Of a DNA stretch of 64,000 bases, positions 7,677 through 16,544 are shown in pieces. The position numbers and the translations under genes are program-made. Source of the stretch: Flavobacterium ustbae. Its GTDB lineage: Bacteria; Bacteroidota; Bacteroidia; Flavobacteriales; Flavobacteriaceae. Position 1 is the first letter of the stretch, and each line of letters begins with the position of its first letter. The stretch is taken from assembly GCF_003946915.1 (NCBI RefSeq), contig NZ_RPOC01000005.1:225703-289702 (forward strand), written 5' to 3'. Below the pieces are notes generated by a model. That model was not told where the DNA came from and did no database searches. It worked only from the letters and a program-made list of their open reading frames with translations.

Positions 7677-9869
7677 TTATTGTTTCGATTTTGTTTTTAA
7701 ACCGACTTGTAAAGAGGAAGCCAATGTTGCGTTTTTTAAATCGTAACCATCAACACCAGGCCAGCTGTAAGGAACAATTGCATCATCTGCAAATTCATCA
7801 AAACCTGGAACATCTTCCCATTTGCCTTTTGCCATCGCTTCCATAGCGGCTTCTATAGCGGCTTGAGTAGCTACTCCTGCGCCAATTAGACCAGCAATAC
7901 CTCCCAAAATTTTCCATCTTGTCGCTGTAAAAGCATTTTTAAATGCCGGCCATCCGCCTCTGGCTTGTTCAAGTCCATTTACCAGTGCGTTACCTTCATT
8001 AAATTCTTGTTCAACTTCAGATATATCTTCAAAAGCATCAGCAAAGGCATCAACTCCAATTACAGCAGAACCAGCATCTTCTGCAACCTCAACAATGGAG
8101 GCTGCCGCTCGAATTCCGTCAATAAGAGGTGCCACTACAGCAATCAAGCCAACAACTGCCATTACTGCATCTTCGACAATATTCACTGTGATTGATGCCT
8201 TTGTTTTAGTTACATTTACGGTCATATTTTTAGTAACCTTGTCAAACCAGAAAATTTGTTTTCCTCCTATAGCTTTTAATCCTAAAGATACTTGCTCCGT
8301 ATAATTAATATGAACATCATATTCCCAGCTTTCAGGATACAATAAATCTATAAATTGAATTTCCAAATAACTATTAATCAAACTCATTTTAAACTGTTGT
8401 TTTTCGATCGTAAAAACCATTGAGTTGTACATTTTTATTTTGGTCGCGTCTTTATCATCAAGCTCCAAAAGGTATTGTGTTTTTAAATCTGGACTTGCCA
8501 AATACCAGCTTAATCCCTTCGCCGATACATGAGCAGCATACCCATTTACCATAATTCCTGGATCATAATAGCCTTCTCCTTGCTGACCTGTAGAAATCCA
8601 TTTCCCTTTTAGTTCAGCAACTAATGCATCTGATAGTTTGTTGTTATCCAAATCTGCGATGTTGCTAGAAGATATAGTAGCAATAACGGTATCATCTTTT
8701 TTAAAGCGTCCCCAAGTCAATTTTTTGTTATTGGTAACAGTAAGTCCATCATTTGCAATATCAAATGATGTCGCTGCTTCATTATTAAAAATAACTTGAG
8801 CGCTGCTTAACATCATATTTTTCATAAAAGCTACGCCACTTATCAGGAATCCAGCGTTGGCACCATCTTTATCCGGAATTGCATTTGGAGAAACCTGATG
8901 ACTAGCTGGAGAAGTATTGCCCTGAGTCATTGTTAAAACTCCAAAGACACTATTTTCCAACGTTCCGTTATCAGTAACAGCGTAACTTGTTCCAGTTGGT
9001 TTGATCCACTTGTATTTGTCACTATTTGACAAAGCAGGACTTAAATCCAGAGAACTAAATACATGGTTAAATTCTCCGATATTGGTATTAAACCATTCAC
9101 TAATTATTTCTTGTAAAACTGCAGCTGCAATACCATCTGTTTTATTGTTTTTAATTGTAACGATTACTACTGCAGGCTCCTCTTCACTTATCGAATTTTC
9201 TAGAATTTTAAGGTTATTTTTCCAAGAATCTTCAAATTGATAGACTTGCAAAAATTCACTTTGGTATTTATCTTTATAAAAGAAAATATAATAATTTGCT
9301 TTCCCGTCTGTAATTACCCAGTCTTTATCAATATTAATAACTTCTACAGATGATGCTGGAGACAAAGTTTTGCCATGAGAGGTAAATTCAGCTTTAAGAC
9401 CATCACTTAGAGAACTGTTATTTAGAGCATCTTTTATAGGATCTATTTTCTTATTGTCTCCTATAGAAAAAGCAAACTGATCAGGATTAGGAACCCATTG
9501 CATTCCTACCTCAATAATAACTTCATATCCTTTTACATCATATTTTTTTGAAGGGCCTGCATTAAAATTTCCACTTACAAAAGGACAATTCATTCTAATA
9601 TTTTTACCGTCTCCCCCTATGGTTAATTGCCAAGGACCTAAAACCCCTGTCAGGTTGTAATTTGGATCATCTGTCGCGACTTGAGAAACATTTTTTGCTT
9701 TATCGTCTATTTTTGCCCAGCTATTGCTAATAGCTACATTGGCATCATTAAACCGAATCGCAAATACGGTATCCCAATCGTTGGTATCTGCATTTTTGTT
9801 CACTGGCAGTTCTTTCACTACCTCTGGAGCTGGGGCTGTTGGTGCGTCTGTTGTTGTGAGAGTGTTCAT
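7677..9869 (-). CDS. P47/OrfX-type TULIP protein (730 aa)
   Basis: The largest of the three paralogs, 730 residues, without signal peptide and with a Thr/Pro/Ala-rich start. After residue 30 it has NDWDTVFAIRFNDANVAI and GPWQLTIGGDGKNIRMNCPF, then FGVLTMTQGNTSP and AGFLISGVAFM, which align with the other two copies. It carries an extra central region (about 350-540) absent from the smaller copies and a long Ala/Gly/Val-rich segment (about 560-690, with AVMAVVGLIAVVAPLIDGI and GGIAGLIGAGVATQAAI). The end WPGVDGYDLKNATLASSLQV resembles the endings of both neighbours. It lies 25 bases after the first gene. Biochemical role is not known; family structures bind lipids or hydrophobic ligands. Confidence 0.75.
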   Translation of the reverse strand: MNTLTTTDAPTAPAPEVVKELPVNKNADTNDWDTVFAIRFNDANVAISNSWAKIDDKAKNVSQVATDDPNYNLTGVLGPWQLTIGGDGKNIRMNCPFVSGNFNAGPSKKYDVKGYEVIIEVGMQWVPNPDQFAFSIGDNKKIDPIKDALNNSSLSDGLKAEFTSHGKTLSPASSVEVINIDKDWVITDGKANYYIFFYKDKYQSEFLQVYQFEDSWKNNLKILENSISEEEPAVVIVTIKNNKTDGIAAAVLQEIISEWFNTNIGEFNHVFSSLDLSPALSNSDKYKWIKPTGTSYAVTDNGTLENSVFGVLTMTQGNTSPASHQVSPNAIPDKDGANAGFLISGVAFMKNMMLSSAQVIFNNEAATSFDIANDGLTVTNNKKLTWGRFKKDDTVIATISSSNIADLDNNKLSDALVAELKGKWISTGQQGEGYYDPGIMVNGYAAHVSAKGLSWYLASPDLKTQYLLELDDKDATKIKMYNSMVFTIEKQQFKMSLINSYLEIQFIDLLYPESWEYDVHINYTEQVSLGLKAIGGKQIFWFDKVTKNMTVNVTKTKASITVNIVEDAVMAVVGLIAVVAPLIDGIRAAASIVEVAEDAGSAVIGVDAFADAFEDISEVEQEFNEGNALVNGLEQARGGWPAFKNAFTATRWKILGGIAGLIGAGVATQAAIEAAMEAMAKGKWEDVPGFDEFADDAIVPYSWPGVDGYDLKNATLASSLQVGLKTKSKQ

Positions 9870-9894
9870 GTTGATTAATTTTTTGATTTGTTTG

Positions 9895-11247
9895 TTAATT
9901 TAGATTTCCGTTTACAAATAAGGCTCCGTTTAAACCGGCATCATTTGATATAAATTTTTCTCCGTCTTTAGTAGACCAATTAATTACATTCGAAAGATTG
10001 ACAACTGATCCTGAAACGGCATCACTCAGATTTGAATTAATGTTTCCGATTCCCACATTATTTACTTCATCAGAAAAATCATTTATGCTATCTACAATAA
10101 CTGAAATAAGTCCAGGCAAAGAAGTAATTCCAAGAGCAACCAGAATAAGCCAATCGTACCATGGAATATCTTGATCATGATGTGTAATGGGATTTGAGTC
10201 ACCTAAAAATGTAATAGCAGCGTTAGAATATTGTAATGGACTGGTGTTTTGGCAACTCCAAGAATAGCTAGCGTTAGGAAGTTTTCCGAGTCCAAAAAAG
10301 AATTTTAACGGTCCTCCTCCCGATGTAATAGTTTTAAGACCATTTCCTGAATCACTTGCTGTAAGTTTGAAAGAACTTGCTGTAATAGTCCCCTTTTGTG
10401 TTTTAACATTAAAATCACCATTATTATGAATTACACAACTCTCATCTGTGCTTACATCTGTAGAAAAATTTCCAGTAGCGAAAGCACTTTTAATCGAAGG
10501 CAAAACAACATTCTGAAAAAATGATTCTTGAGAAACTAATATAATCGAGTTACTATTTGGCACCAAAGCCATTGAATCAAATGCGGGAGAAACGGGCCAT
10601 TTTTTATCTGTAAGATTGCATAAAAAGCAAAGTGCATCATATGTTTTTCCAGTACTGTAATAGTAAATCCATTTGTAGGGAGATAGCCAAGAAGCAACTT
10701 TGCCTGGTTTTGGGAATACATCTGCAAAAATATAATTGATTTTCTCTCTGTTTTCAAACAAAATATTACTGGTATAACCGCGTAAAAGCCCAAGTCCAAT
10801 TGTATCTAAATGCTTATCTGGATCCAAAATTTTTACTACCGTCACATATCCTGGATTATGAGGATCTGTGGTCGATGTTGGAGAAAAAATCAATTTTGTT
10901 ATATCACCGCTTCCAGAAGTTTCTTGTATGTCACTCGAACCTAACCACCCCAACGTAACTTCAATTAATATAGTTACATTTTCAAGATCATAACTGTTAG
11001 AAATTGGACCTTCAATAGATAAATAACCATCAGAAAGAGGCATTGAAAAACGTAATAAAGAATTTTGTCCGCCTTTTATAATCTGCCAAGGATCCATTTT
11101 AGCATTCAGTGTTATAACAGAACCGCTTTCTGAATCTGTTCCCGAATATTTTAATTCTAAATCAAGTTTCTGGAGATTAAAAATCAAAATTTTATTGACT
11201 TCTTCTGTAGAAATAGCAAATGAGTAATCGTAACCGTATGTTCGCAT
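9895..11247 (-). CDS. P47/OrfX-type TULIP protein (450 aa), first gene of operon
   Basis: A 450-residue protein without signal peptide. Its first residues MRTYGYDYSFAISTEEVNK strongly resemble the start of clostridial P47, and DPWQIIKGGQNSLLRFSMPL follows as in the neighbours. The equivalent of their AGFLIS motif is SIILVSQESFF. A shorter hydrophobic segment (YDWLILVALGITSLPGLISV) sits near residue 365, and the last residues include DAGLNGALFVNGN. It begins the minus-strand operon that continues through two more P47-type and two AidA/PixA-type genes. Upstream lie about 950 bases without a gene, including a tandem repeat array. Confidence 0.75.
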   Translation of the reverse strand: MRTYGYDYSFAISTEEVNKILIFNLQKLDLELKYSGTDSESGSVITLNAKMDPWQIIKGGQNSLLRFSMPLSDGYLSIEGPISNSYDLENVTILIEVTLGWLGSSDIQETSGSGDITKLIFSPTSTTDPHNPGYVTVVKILDPDKHLDTIGLGLLRGYTSNILFENREKINYIFADVFPKPGKVASWLSPYKWIYYYSTGKTYDALCFLCNLTDKKWPVSPAFDSMALVPNSNSIILVSQESFFQNVVLPSIKSAFATGNFSTDVSTDESCVIHNNGDFNVKTQKGTITASSFKLTASDSGNGLKTITSGGGPLKFFFGLGKLPNASYSWSCQNTSPLQYSNAAITFLGDSNPITHHDQDIPWYDWLILVALGITSLPGLISVIVDSINDFSDEVNNVGIGNINSNLSDAVSGSVVNLSNVINWSTKDGEKFISNDAGLNGALFVNGNLN

Positions 11248-11650
11248 ATTTTTCTTTTTATCTTATTCTGTTATTAAACTTCTTTGAGAACAATCTAACA
11301 AGCCATACTACATGACTTTTAGCGATAATTTTTCTGACACCGAGAATGATTTGTGTCATAAAAATGAGACATAAAATTAAGCCTTACAAATGTTTACTAT
11401 TTTCAGGACATGACATCAAGTATAAATACCTGATTATTAAATTTTTACAATTACATAACAAACAAGTACAAAAAGAGCAGTAAAGTAGAGCAAAATGTAG
11501 CTAAATAGTAAATTAGGATTTATACTTTTCTGCTACAAAAGATCGGAATCTCAAAAAGAATTTGGAGTAGAAATCGCTTTTTGATTAATAAAGTTGAAAT
11601 AGAAATTTAGATTCTGCTATTTTATTTATAAATGAGGATTTTGGTGCTAG
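11248..11650. other. Control region upstream of the P47 operon
   Basis: No gene is visible. I found no exact TAnnTTTG promoter motif in the direction of the operon. A TGACAC ... GTGTCA inverted repeat with a 12-base spacer lies at about 11335-11358, roughly 90 bases before the operon start, and could be a protein-binding site; nothing more can be supported. Confidence 0.35.
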
Positions 11651-12189
11651 GAATGATATTCCGGCAGAAATTAAATAGCGGTAGAGAAAAAAATAATCAA
11701 CTACAAATATTCCATAGGAATTAAATATCTATTGAAAAAAATAGAACATCTATAAATATTCCGTTAGGAATTAAATATCGGTGAAAAAAATAGAACGCCT
11801 ATAAATATTCCGTAGGAATTAAATATCGGTGAAAAAAAAATAGAACGCCTATAAATATTCCGTTAGGAATTAAATATCGGTAGAAAAAAAAATAGAACGC
11901 CTATAAATATTCCGTTAGGAATTAAATATCGGTGAAAAAAATAGAACGCCTACAAATATTCCGTTAGGAATTAAATATCGGTAGAAAAAAAATAGACCGT
12001 CTAAAATTATTCCATAGGAATTAATATCGGTGGAAAAAAATAGACCGCCTAAAAATATTCCGTGAGAATCAAATATCGGTACAAAAAAAAAATAGACCTC
12101 CTAATAATATATTCCGCTAGGAATTAAATATCGGTAGAAAAAATAATAGACCGCCTAAAAATATTCCATTAGGAATTAAATATCGGTGG
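11650..12189. repeat. Tandem array, ~11 copies of a ~50-bp unit with palindromic core
   Basis: Each unit contains ATTCCGTTAGGAAT (or ATTCCATAGGAAT), then TAAATATCGG, a run of A residues and TAGAACGCC or TAGACCGCC. Copies begin near 11655, 11706, 11756, 11803, 11854, 11907, 11956, 12006, 12054, 12109 and 12162. Unit length varies by a few bases through the A run, so no reading frame is kept and the array is non-coding. The palindromic core could form a small hairpin in every unit. It lies between the 3' end of a membrane protein gene and the P47 operon. The first and last copies are the most diverged. Confidence 0.9.
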
Positions 12190-12201
12190 AATAAAATTAT
12201 G

Positions 12202-12744
12202 TTACAATTTTATAATATGCGTAACGTTTTTTTCGACAAACTCAATCAAGTCTTTTATTTTTCTTTCTTCATAATCTTTTTTAGAAACGGAAATAATATA
12301 ACCATTTCGTTCCTTTATGTAGAAAAACAAAAAATTTTTAGTCAGGATTACTTTTTCAATTTTAGACCAATTGTGTATTAGCCCCCCCATAGGCGAACAA
12401 ATTGAGATTTCAGAGCTTGTAAAATTAAATCGGTACTTGTTTAGGAATCTTTCAAACTTCATCAATTTTTTTGTAAGCTGAAAAATCACTTTGCAAATGG
12501 TATCAGCTAAAGCATATCCAATTACAATAAAAAGAATAATGAGAATAGCACTTCTAATAAGCCATTGAACAAAATCAATTCCTTTATTAATATTAAAAAA
12601 ATCAATTATTATTGTTAAAACCAGAATTATAAAAAAAGCAGTGACAATTCTGTCTTTAAACAAATGCTTAAAATACATTTTGTTTAATTTCTTAATTTCA
12701 TTGATGTTCAATTCAAACTCTAATGAAAAACTAGAACCATTCAT
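12202..12744 (-). CDS. YcxB-like membrane protein
   Basis: A 180-residue protein with two transmembrane helices (about 35-55 and 65-90), followed by a cytoplasmic C-terminal domain with SEISICSPMGGLIHNWSKIE and FLFFYIKERNGYIISVSKKD. Two helices, then a W-x-x-I-E strand and a FYI--N-YIIS hairpin, is the layout of the YcxB-like family, which has no established function. It stands alone on the minus strand between a histidine kinase gene (divergent) and the repeat array. The start at 12744 gives a complete N-terminal domain. Confidence 0.65.
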   Translation of the reverse strand: MNGSSFSLEFELNINEIKKLNKMYFKHLFKDRIVTAFFIILVLTIIIDFFNINKGIDFVQWLIRSAILIILFIVIGYALADTICKVIFQLTKKLMKFERFLNKYRFNFTSSEISICSPMGGLIHNWSKIEKVILTKNFLFFYIKERNGYIISVSKKDYEERKIKDLIEFVEKNVTHIIKL

Positions 12745-13110
12745 GGTATTTTTTGTTTATTAGTAATCTTCTTGGAATAATACAGTACAAAGATATTTTT
12801 AAGCAGGGTGTGTTTTTGCACTTTGAAGATTTTAAAATATCAGATTAAGACAGTTTTTAGAATAAAGAGCATAAGAAAAAAATGGTGTCTGAAAAAAGAT
12901 AGAAAATCTAGTTTTTTACTATACAAAAACATCTAAATAAAACTCCTCTAAAAATCAAAAAAACAATAACATAAGACAAAAAATAAACATCTATTTATTT
13001 TATTTTCAAATAGTTAACAAAAAACCTTATTATATATTTTTAATACAATTAATTGGTTACATTTGACAAAAAAATTTAAAATAAATACACAAATTTCTTA
13101 CAAATAAATA
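12745..13110. other. Divergent intergenic region
   Basis: About 365 bases of very AT-rich DNA separate the divergent YcxB-like and histidine kinase genes. It must hold both promoters, but I cannot name a clear -7/-33 pair. No gene or repeat is visible. Confidence 0.4.
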
Positions 13111-14193
13111 ATGCTAGCTGAAGAAAATCTTAGAGAAAAAATTAAAGAATTGAGTTGCTTGTATGAAATCTCCAAAATAATATCCGATTCTAATTGTGTT
13201 AATCCTGAGGCATTATCTAAAATTATTTTAGCGACAAAAAATGCTTGGTTATTTAATGAAGATGCCGTAGTAGAACTCCAAGTAGATTCTTATAGTTTAT
13301 CAACTTCGAACGAAAAAAACTTTCGAATCTTTCAACAAAGTAACATCCTAATCAATAAAATAGATTACGGTTACATCAGAGTATCTTATCCTGATTCTTT
13401 ATATTCTCAAAAAGATTTTGCAGCAGATGAGCAAAAACTTTTAGATATGATTGCGCTTGAGATTGGCAATTATGTCGAGAAATATCAAATTTTAGAAAGA
13501 AAAGCAGCGCTTCAGAAAATAATTGAACGTATAAATCGTTTAAATCTTTTAGGAGAGCTCACAGCTGGCATGGCTCATGAATTGAACACACCTTTAGGAA
13601 ATGTTCTAGGGTTTGCCGAATTAATTAAAGACCAAAATTCAAATCCTGAAATTGATACTGAAATTTCTGTAATAATAAATTCCGTTATATATGCTCGAGA
13701 AATCGTAAAAAAGTTTTTATTTTTTTCTAACGAAATGCCACAAAAATTTGAGGTACAAGAAATTAAACCTATTGTAGATTTTACGATATCATCATTAAAT
13801 CCAACTTTTCAAAAAAAACAAATAAAAAACAAAGTTATATATAAAAACGAAACTATTACTGCAAAAATAGATGCTGTACAAATTACACAAGTTCTTTTTA
13901 ACCTGCTTATAAATGCTATCTATGCCTCTCCAGAAAAAAGTTGCATAACAGTTATAGTAGAAAATGATAGCAAAAATTTATATCTAAAAATAGAAGATCA
14001 AGGAACTGGAATTCCTGACAATATCAAACAAAAAATATTTGAACCATTTTTTTCGACAAAGCCTTATCATAATGGAAATGGTCTCGGTTTGAGTGTTGTA
14101 CACGGCATTATCAAAAATCATAACGGAGAAATTATAATTCATAATAACGTTCCAACAGGAAGCATTTTTACCATAAGACTGCCTTTAAGTTAA
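13111..14193 (+). CDS. Soluble sensor histidine kinase (GAF-like + HisKA/HATPase)
   Basis: A 360-residue protein without membrane segments. Residues 1-135 form a GAF-like sensor (KIKELSCLYEISKIISDSN start is typical). The kinase core follows: phospho-acceptor His156 in AGMAHELNTPLGN, N box FNLLINAIYASP, G1 box DQGTGIPDN, F box EPFFSTK and G2 box NGLGLSVV. It would phosphorylate a response regulator, presumably the one encoded six bases downstream. That partner is truncated here, so the kinase may have lost its output or may act on another regulator. The signal it senses cannot be told from sequence. Confidence 0.9.
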   Translation: MLAEENLREKIKELSCLYEISKIISDSNCVNPEALSKIILATKNAWLFNEDAVVELQVDSYSLSTSNEKNFRIFQQSNILINKIDYGYIRVSYPDSLYSQKDFAADEQKLLDMIALEIGNYVEKYQILERKAALQKIIERINRLNLLGELTAGMAHELNTPLGNVLGFAELIKDQNSNPEIDTEISVIINSVIYAREIVKKFLFFSNEMPQKFEVQEIKPIVDFTISSLNPTFQKKQIKNKVIYKNETITAKIDAVQITQVLFNLLINAIYASPEKSCITVIVENDSKNLYLKIEDQGTGIPDNIKQKIFEPFFSTKPYHNGNGLGLSVVHGIIKNHNGEIIIHNNVPTGSIFTIRLPLS

Positions 14194-14199
14194 AACGAA

Positions 14200-14433
14200 A
14201 TGAATAAAAAAGAAAATATACTTATTGTCGATGACAATAACGATATGTTAGATTTAGTCGAGCGTCAATTAAAAACTTTTAAATATCATACCTACAAGGC
14301 ATCTTCTGTAAGTGAAGCCATTGAAGTTTTAAAAAATTTCAATATAGACTTGCTGATAAGCGATCTAAATATGCCAAATATCAATAGCTCCTGTTGCACC
14401 TGTCGCTCCAGTTGCACCTTTAAGACCGTCTAA
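14200..14433 (+). pseudogene. Truncated response regulator receiver
   Basis: The reading frame starts six bases after the kinase gene and gives a normal receiver beginning: ENILIVDDNNDMLDLVE with the acidic pair and LLISDLNMPNI with the phospho-acceptor Asp. After about residue 61 the sequence changes abruptly to a Cys/Ser/Thr-rich tail that is simply the antisense of the convergent collagen-like gene. The rest of the receiver and any output domain (DNA-binding or AAA+) are missing. The break lies at about 14379-14386. The protein would be unable to fold as a complete receiver, so I call it broken. Confidence 0.8.
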
Positions 14434-15711
14434 ATATTCTGTAATGCTTTTTCCGTCGTTGCCAGGAATCTCTTTCCAGATCTCAAAAGCAGATTTTCCG
14501 TCAGCTCCTGTTGCTCCTTGTGGTCCTGTTATTTCAGTCCAAGTTCCGTCAGCATTCTGAACATATACCTTTTTGGTCTTATTGTCCGTATAAATATTAA
14601 CGCCTTCGCCTGGGTAGCCAGCTTCTCCTCTATTTCCAGGAGCTCCGTCTCCGCCAGCTAAGCCAACTTCTCCTTTATCTCCCTTATCTCCTTTGGCACC
14701 AGTTATTTCAGTCCAAGTTCCGTCAGCATTCTGAACATATACCTTTTTGGTCTTATTGTCCGTATAAATATTAACGCCTTCGCCTGGGTAGCCAGCTTCT
14801 CCTCTATTTCCAGGAGCTCCGTCTCCGCCAGCTAAGCCAACTTCTCCTTTATCTCCTTTATCTCCTTTGGCACCAGTTATTTCAGTCCAAGTTCCGTCAG
14901 CATTCTGTACATATACCTTTTTGGTTTTATTGTCCGTATAAATATTAACGCCTTCACCTGGGTAGCCTGCTTCCCCTTTGTTTCCAGGAACTCCGTCACC
15001 GCCAGCTAAGCCAACTTCTCCTTTATCTCCTTTATCTCCTTTGGCACCAGTTATTTCAGTCCAAGTTCCGTCAGCATTCTGAACATATACCTTTTTGGTT
15101 TTATTGTCCGTATAAATATTAACGCCTTCACCTGGGTAGCCAGCTTCTCCTCTTTTTCCAGGAGCTCCGTCACCGCTTGCTAAACCAACTGTTCCGTCTT
15201 TTCCATCTTTTCCGTCTTTTCCGTCTTTTCCGTCTTTTCCGTCTTTTCCGTCTTTTCCTGCTGTACCACTTCCACTAATTGGTGTCCAAGTTCCATCAGG
15301 CTTTTGTACGTAGACTATTTTTGTAGTGTTATCTGTATAAAGAATCACATTCGGTCCTGGATACCCTGGTTCTCCTTTTGCAGGAGGCACGATATCACCA
15401 GAACCACTAGTAGAAATTTCATCGGTTGTAGACAATTTTCTCCAACGTCCATCGTACCAGTAGTAATACCCTGGCTTGATATCTGAAATTAGTTCAGTGT
15501 TAAAAACCAACAAACTATTAACATTACCATTAGTTATAGTTGTTTTGTCAGTCGAATTTTTAAGCGCAACTCTCGGAATCATAATACCCTTGTCGTTGGC
15601 AAAAACTTCTAACTGTGTAGAAGGATTTGGATCCAGTTTTCCTACTCCTACCTGCGAGTAGGCTGAATATGCACCCAAAACAAAAAATAAAGGCAGTAAT
15701 CTATTCTTCAT
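14365..15711 (-). CDS. Collagen-like surface protein, 3' truncated
   Basis: A 448-residue secreted protein. A signal peptide (MKNRLLPLFFVLGAYSAYSQ) is followed by a domain common in flavobacterial surface proteins (VGVGKLDPNPSTQLEV, GIMIPRVAL, GYYYWYDGRWRKL), then Gly-X-Y repeats including seven GKD triplets and four near-identical 58-residue blocks (GEGVNIYTDNKTKKVYVQN, then DGTWTEITGAKGDKGDKG). It then reads GLKGATGATGATGA and ends in IDIWHI, which is antisense of the response regulator gene. The usual C-terminal domain or cell-surface anchoring signal is therefore missing. Gly-X-Y repeats suggest a trimeric stalk; the binding partner is unknown. Confidence 0.8.
   Translation of the reverse strand: MKNRLLPLFFVLGAYSAYSQVGVGKLDPNPSTQLEVFANDKGIMIPRVALKNSTDKTTITNGNVNSLLVFNTELISDIKPGYYYWYDGRWRKLSTTDEISTSGSGDIVPPAKGEPGYPGPNVILYTDNTTKIVYVQKPDGTWTPISGSGTAGKDGKDGKDGKDGKDGKDGKDGTVGLASGDGAPGKRGEAGYPGEGVNIYTDNKTKKVYVQNADGTWTEITGAKGDKGDKGEVGLAGGDGVPGNKGEAGYPGEGVNIYTDNKTKKVYVQNADGTWTEITGAKGDKGDKGEVGLAGGDGAPGNRGEAGYPGEGVNIYTDNKTKKVYVQNADGTWTEITGAKGDKGDKGEVGLAGGDGAPGNRGEAGYPGEGVNIYTDNKTKKVYVQNADGTWTEITGPQGATGADGKSAFEIWKEIPGNDGKSITEYLDGLKGATGATGATGAIDIWHI
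14525..15220. repeat. Four 174-bp near-identical tandem repeats inside the collagen-like gene
   Basis: The block that contains TTTCAGTCCAAGTTCCGTCA recurs every 174 bases (near 14532, 14706, 14880 and 15054), encoding 58 residues each time. Copies differ at only a few bases, so the array is young or kept alike by recombination and could vary in copy number. Confidence 0.85.
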
Positions 15712-16544
15712 TAGATTTGATCATTATGAATTATTAATTATTTAAGTTAATATTAGAAGTAGCAAATTTTCTGAGCAACTGAAAATGTATAATATAACTA
15801 TTTGAGTCAAAGCCATTTTTTTTCGAAATAATTCTCAACAGAATTGTTTCTTTTTCTTTAGAGGCAATAAATCGTTTATCATATTGTTTTTCAATAGCAT
15901 AACAGTTTTATTTTGTTACAACTAAATGATGATTTTTTATCATCTGAATTATGGTGCAAAGTTCCAGACAAATACTACTTTTATTGACCCATAAAAGTTT
16001 TTAAACTAATAACTTAAGACATTCTTAACAGATTTGATTACATTCAATACCTTGTTCTTTAACTACTTACGATATTACTTCGATCAAAACTGCCCTATTT
16101 TACAGGTATTCACGCTAATAAAAAGGAAAGATTTATGTTCTTTTTATCTTTTTTCACTATCCATACTTTTAGTTTATTTGCACTATATTTAAAGTATATA
16201 TTTGCATTTAAAAGAATAGTAATGATACTAATCTATAGTTCATTATTGATAAAAGAGAGAGGCGTAGAGGAATTTTCGAGTTGCTACATAATAGCATTCT
16301 AGATTTTAGATATCTAAGCGTATAGATACTCGGTCTGGATTTGTCACCTTAAAAGCAACAAACGTAAAGGCAGATTAAAGGTAACTGCCACTTCTAAATT
16401 GGGTAGAAGAATCATAATACAGTTTCTTAACAAAAAAAAAAATAAGCAATATCAAAGCTTAAAGACTTTGGTTCAATTATATATTACCTTTTTTTCTTTT
16501 TTTAAACGTCTTGAATGCTGTGTTGGTTAAGGAAAAAATTAAAA
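15712..16544. other. Intergenic region without a recognisable gene
   Basis: About 830 bases upstream of the collagen-like gene. All six frames are broken by stops. It holds one clear promoter-like motif (16177-16204, listed apart), several A and T runs and nothing else I can support. A transcript beginning at that motif would be non-coding or encode only very short peptides. Confidence 0.4.
16177..16204 (+). promoter_or_regulatory. Bacteroidota-type promoter without an evident gene
   Basis: TTTG at 16177-16180 and TATATTTG at 16197-16204 (TAnnTTTG) are separated by 16 bases, close to the spacing known for the primary sigma factor of this phylum. No ORF of normal length follows on the plus strand, so it may drive a small RNA. 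In AT-rich DNA such a match can also arise by chance. Confidence 0.4.

Noticed and set aside
4858..11247. Botulinum-type toxin gene cluster
   Set aside because: P47-like genes are present, but no HExxH zinc protease, binding domain or NTNH-like protein lies in the operon or next to it.
11650..12189. CRISPR array
   Set aside because: The units are tandem, about 50 bp, and diverge throughout; there are no constant repeats separated by unique spacers and no cas genes.
12199..12381. 60-residue plus-strand ORF
   Set aside because: It is the antisense of the YcxB-like gene.
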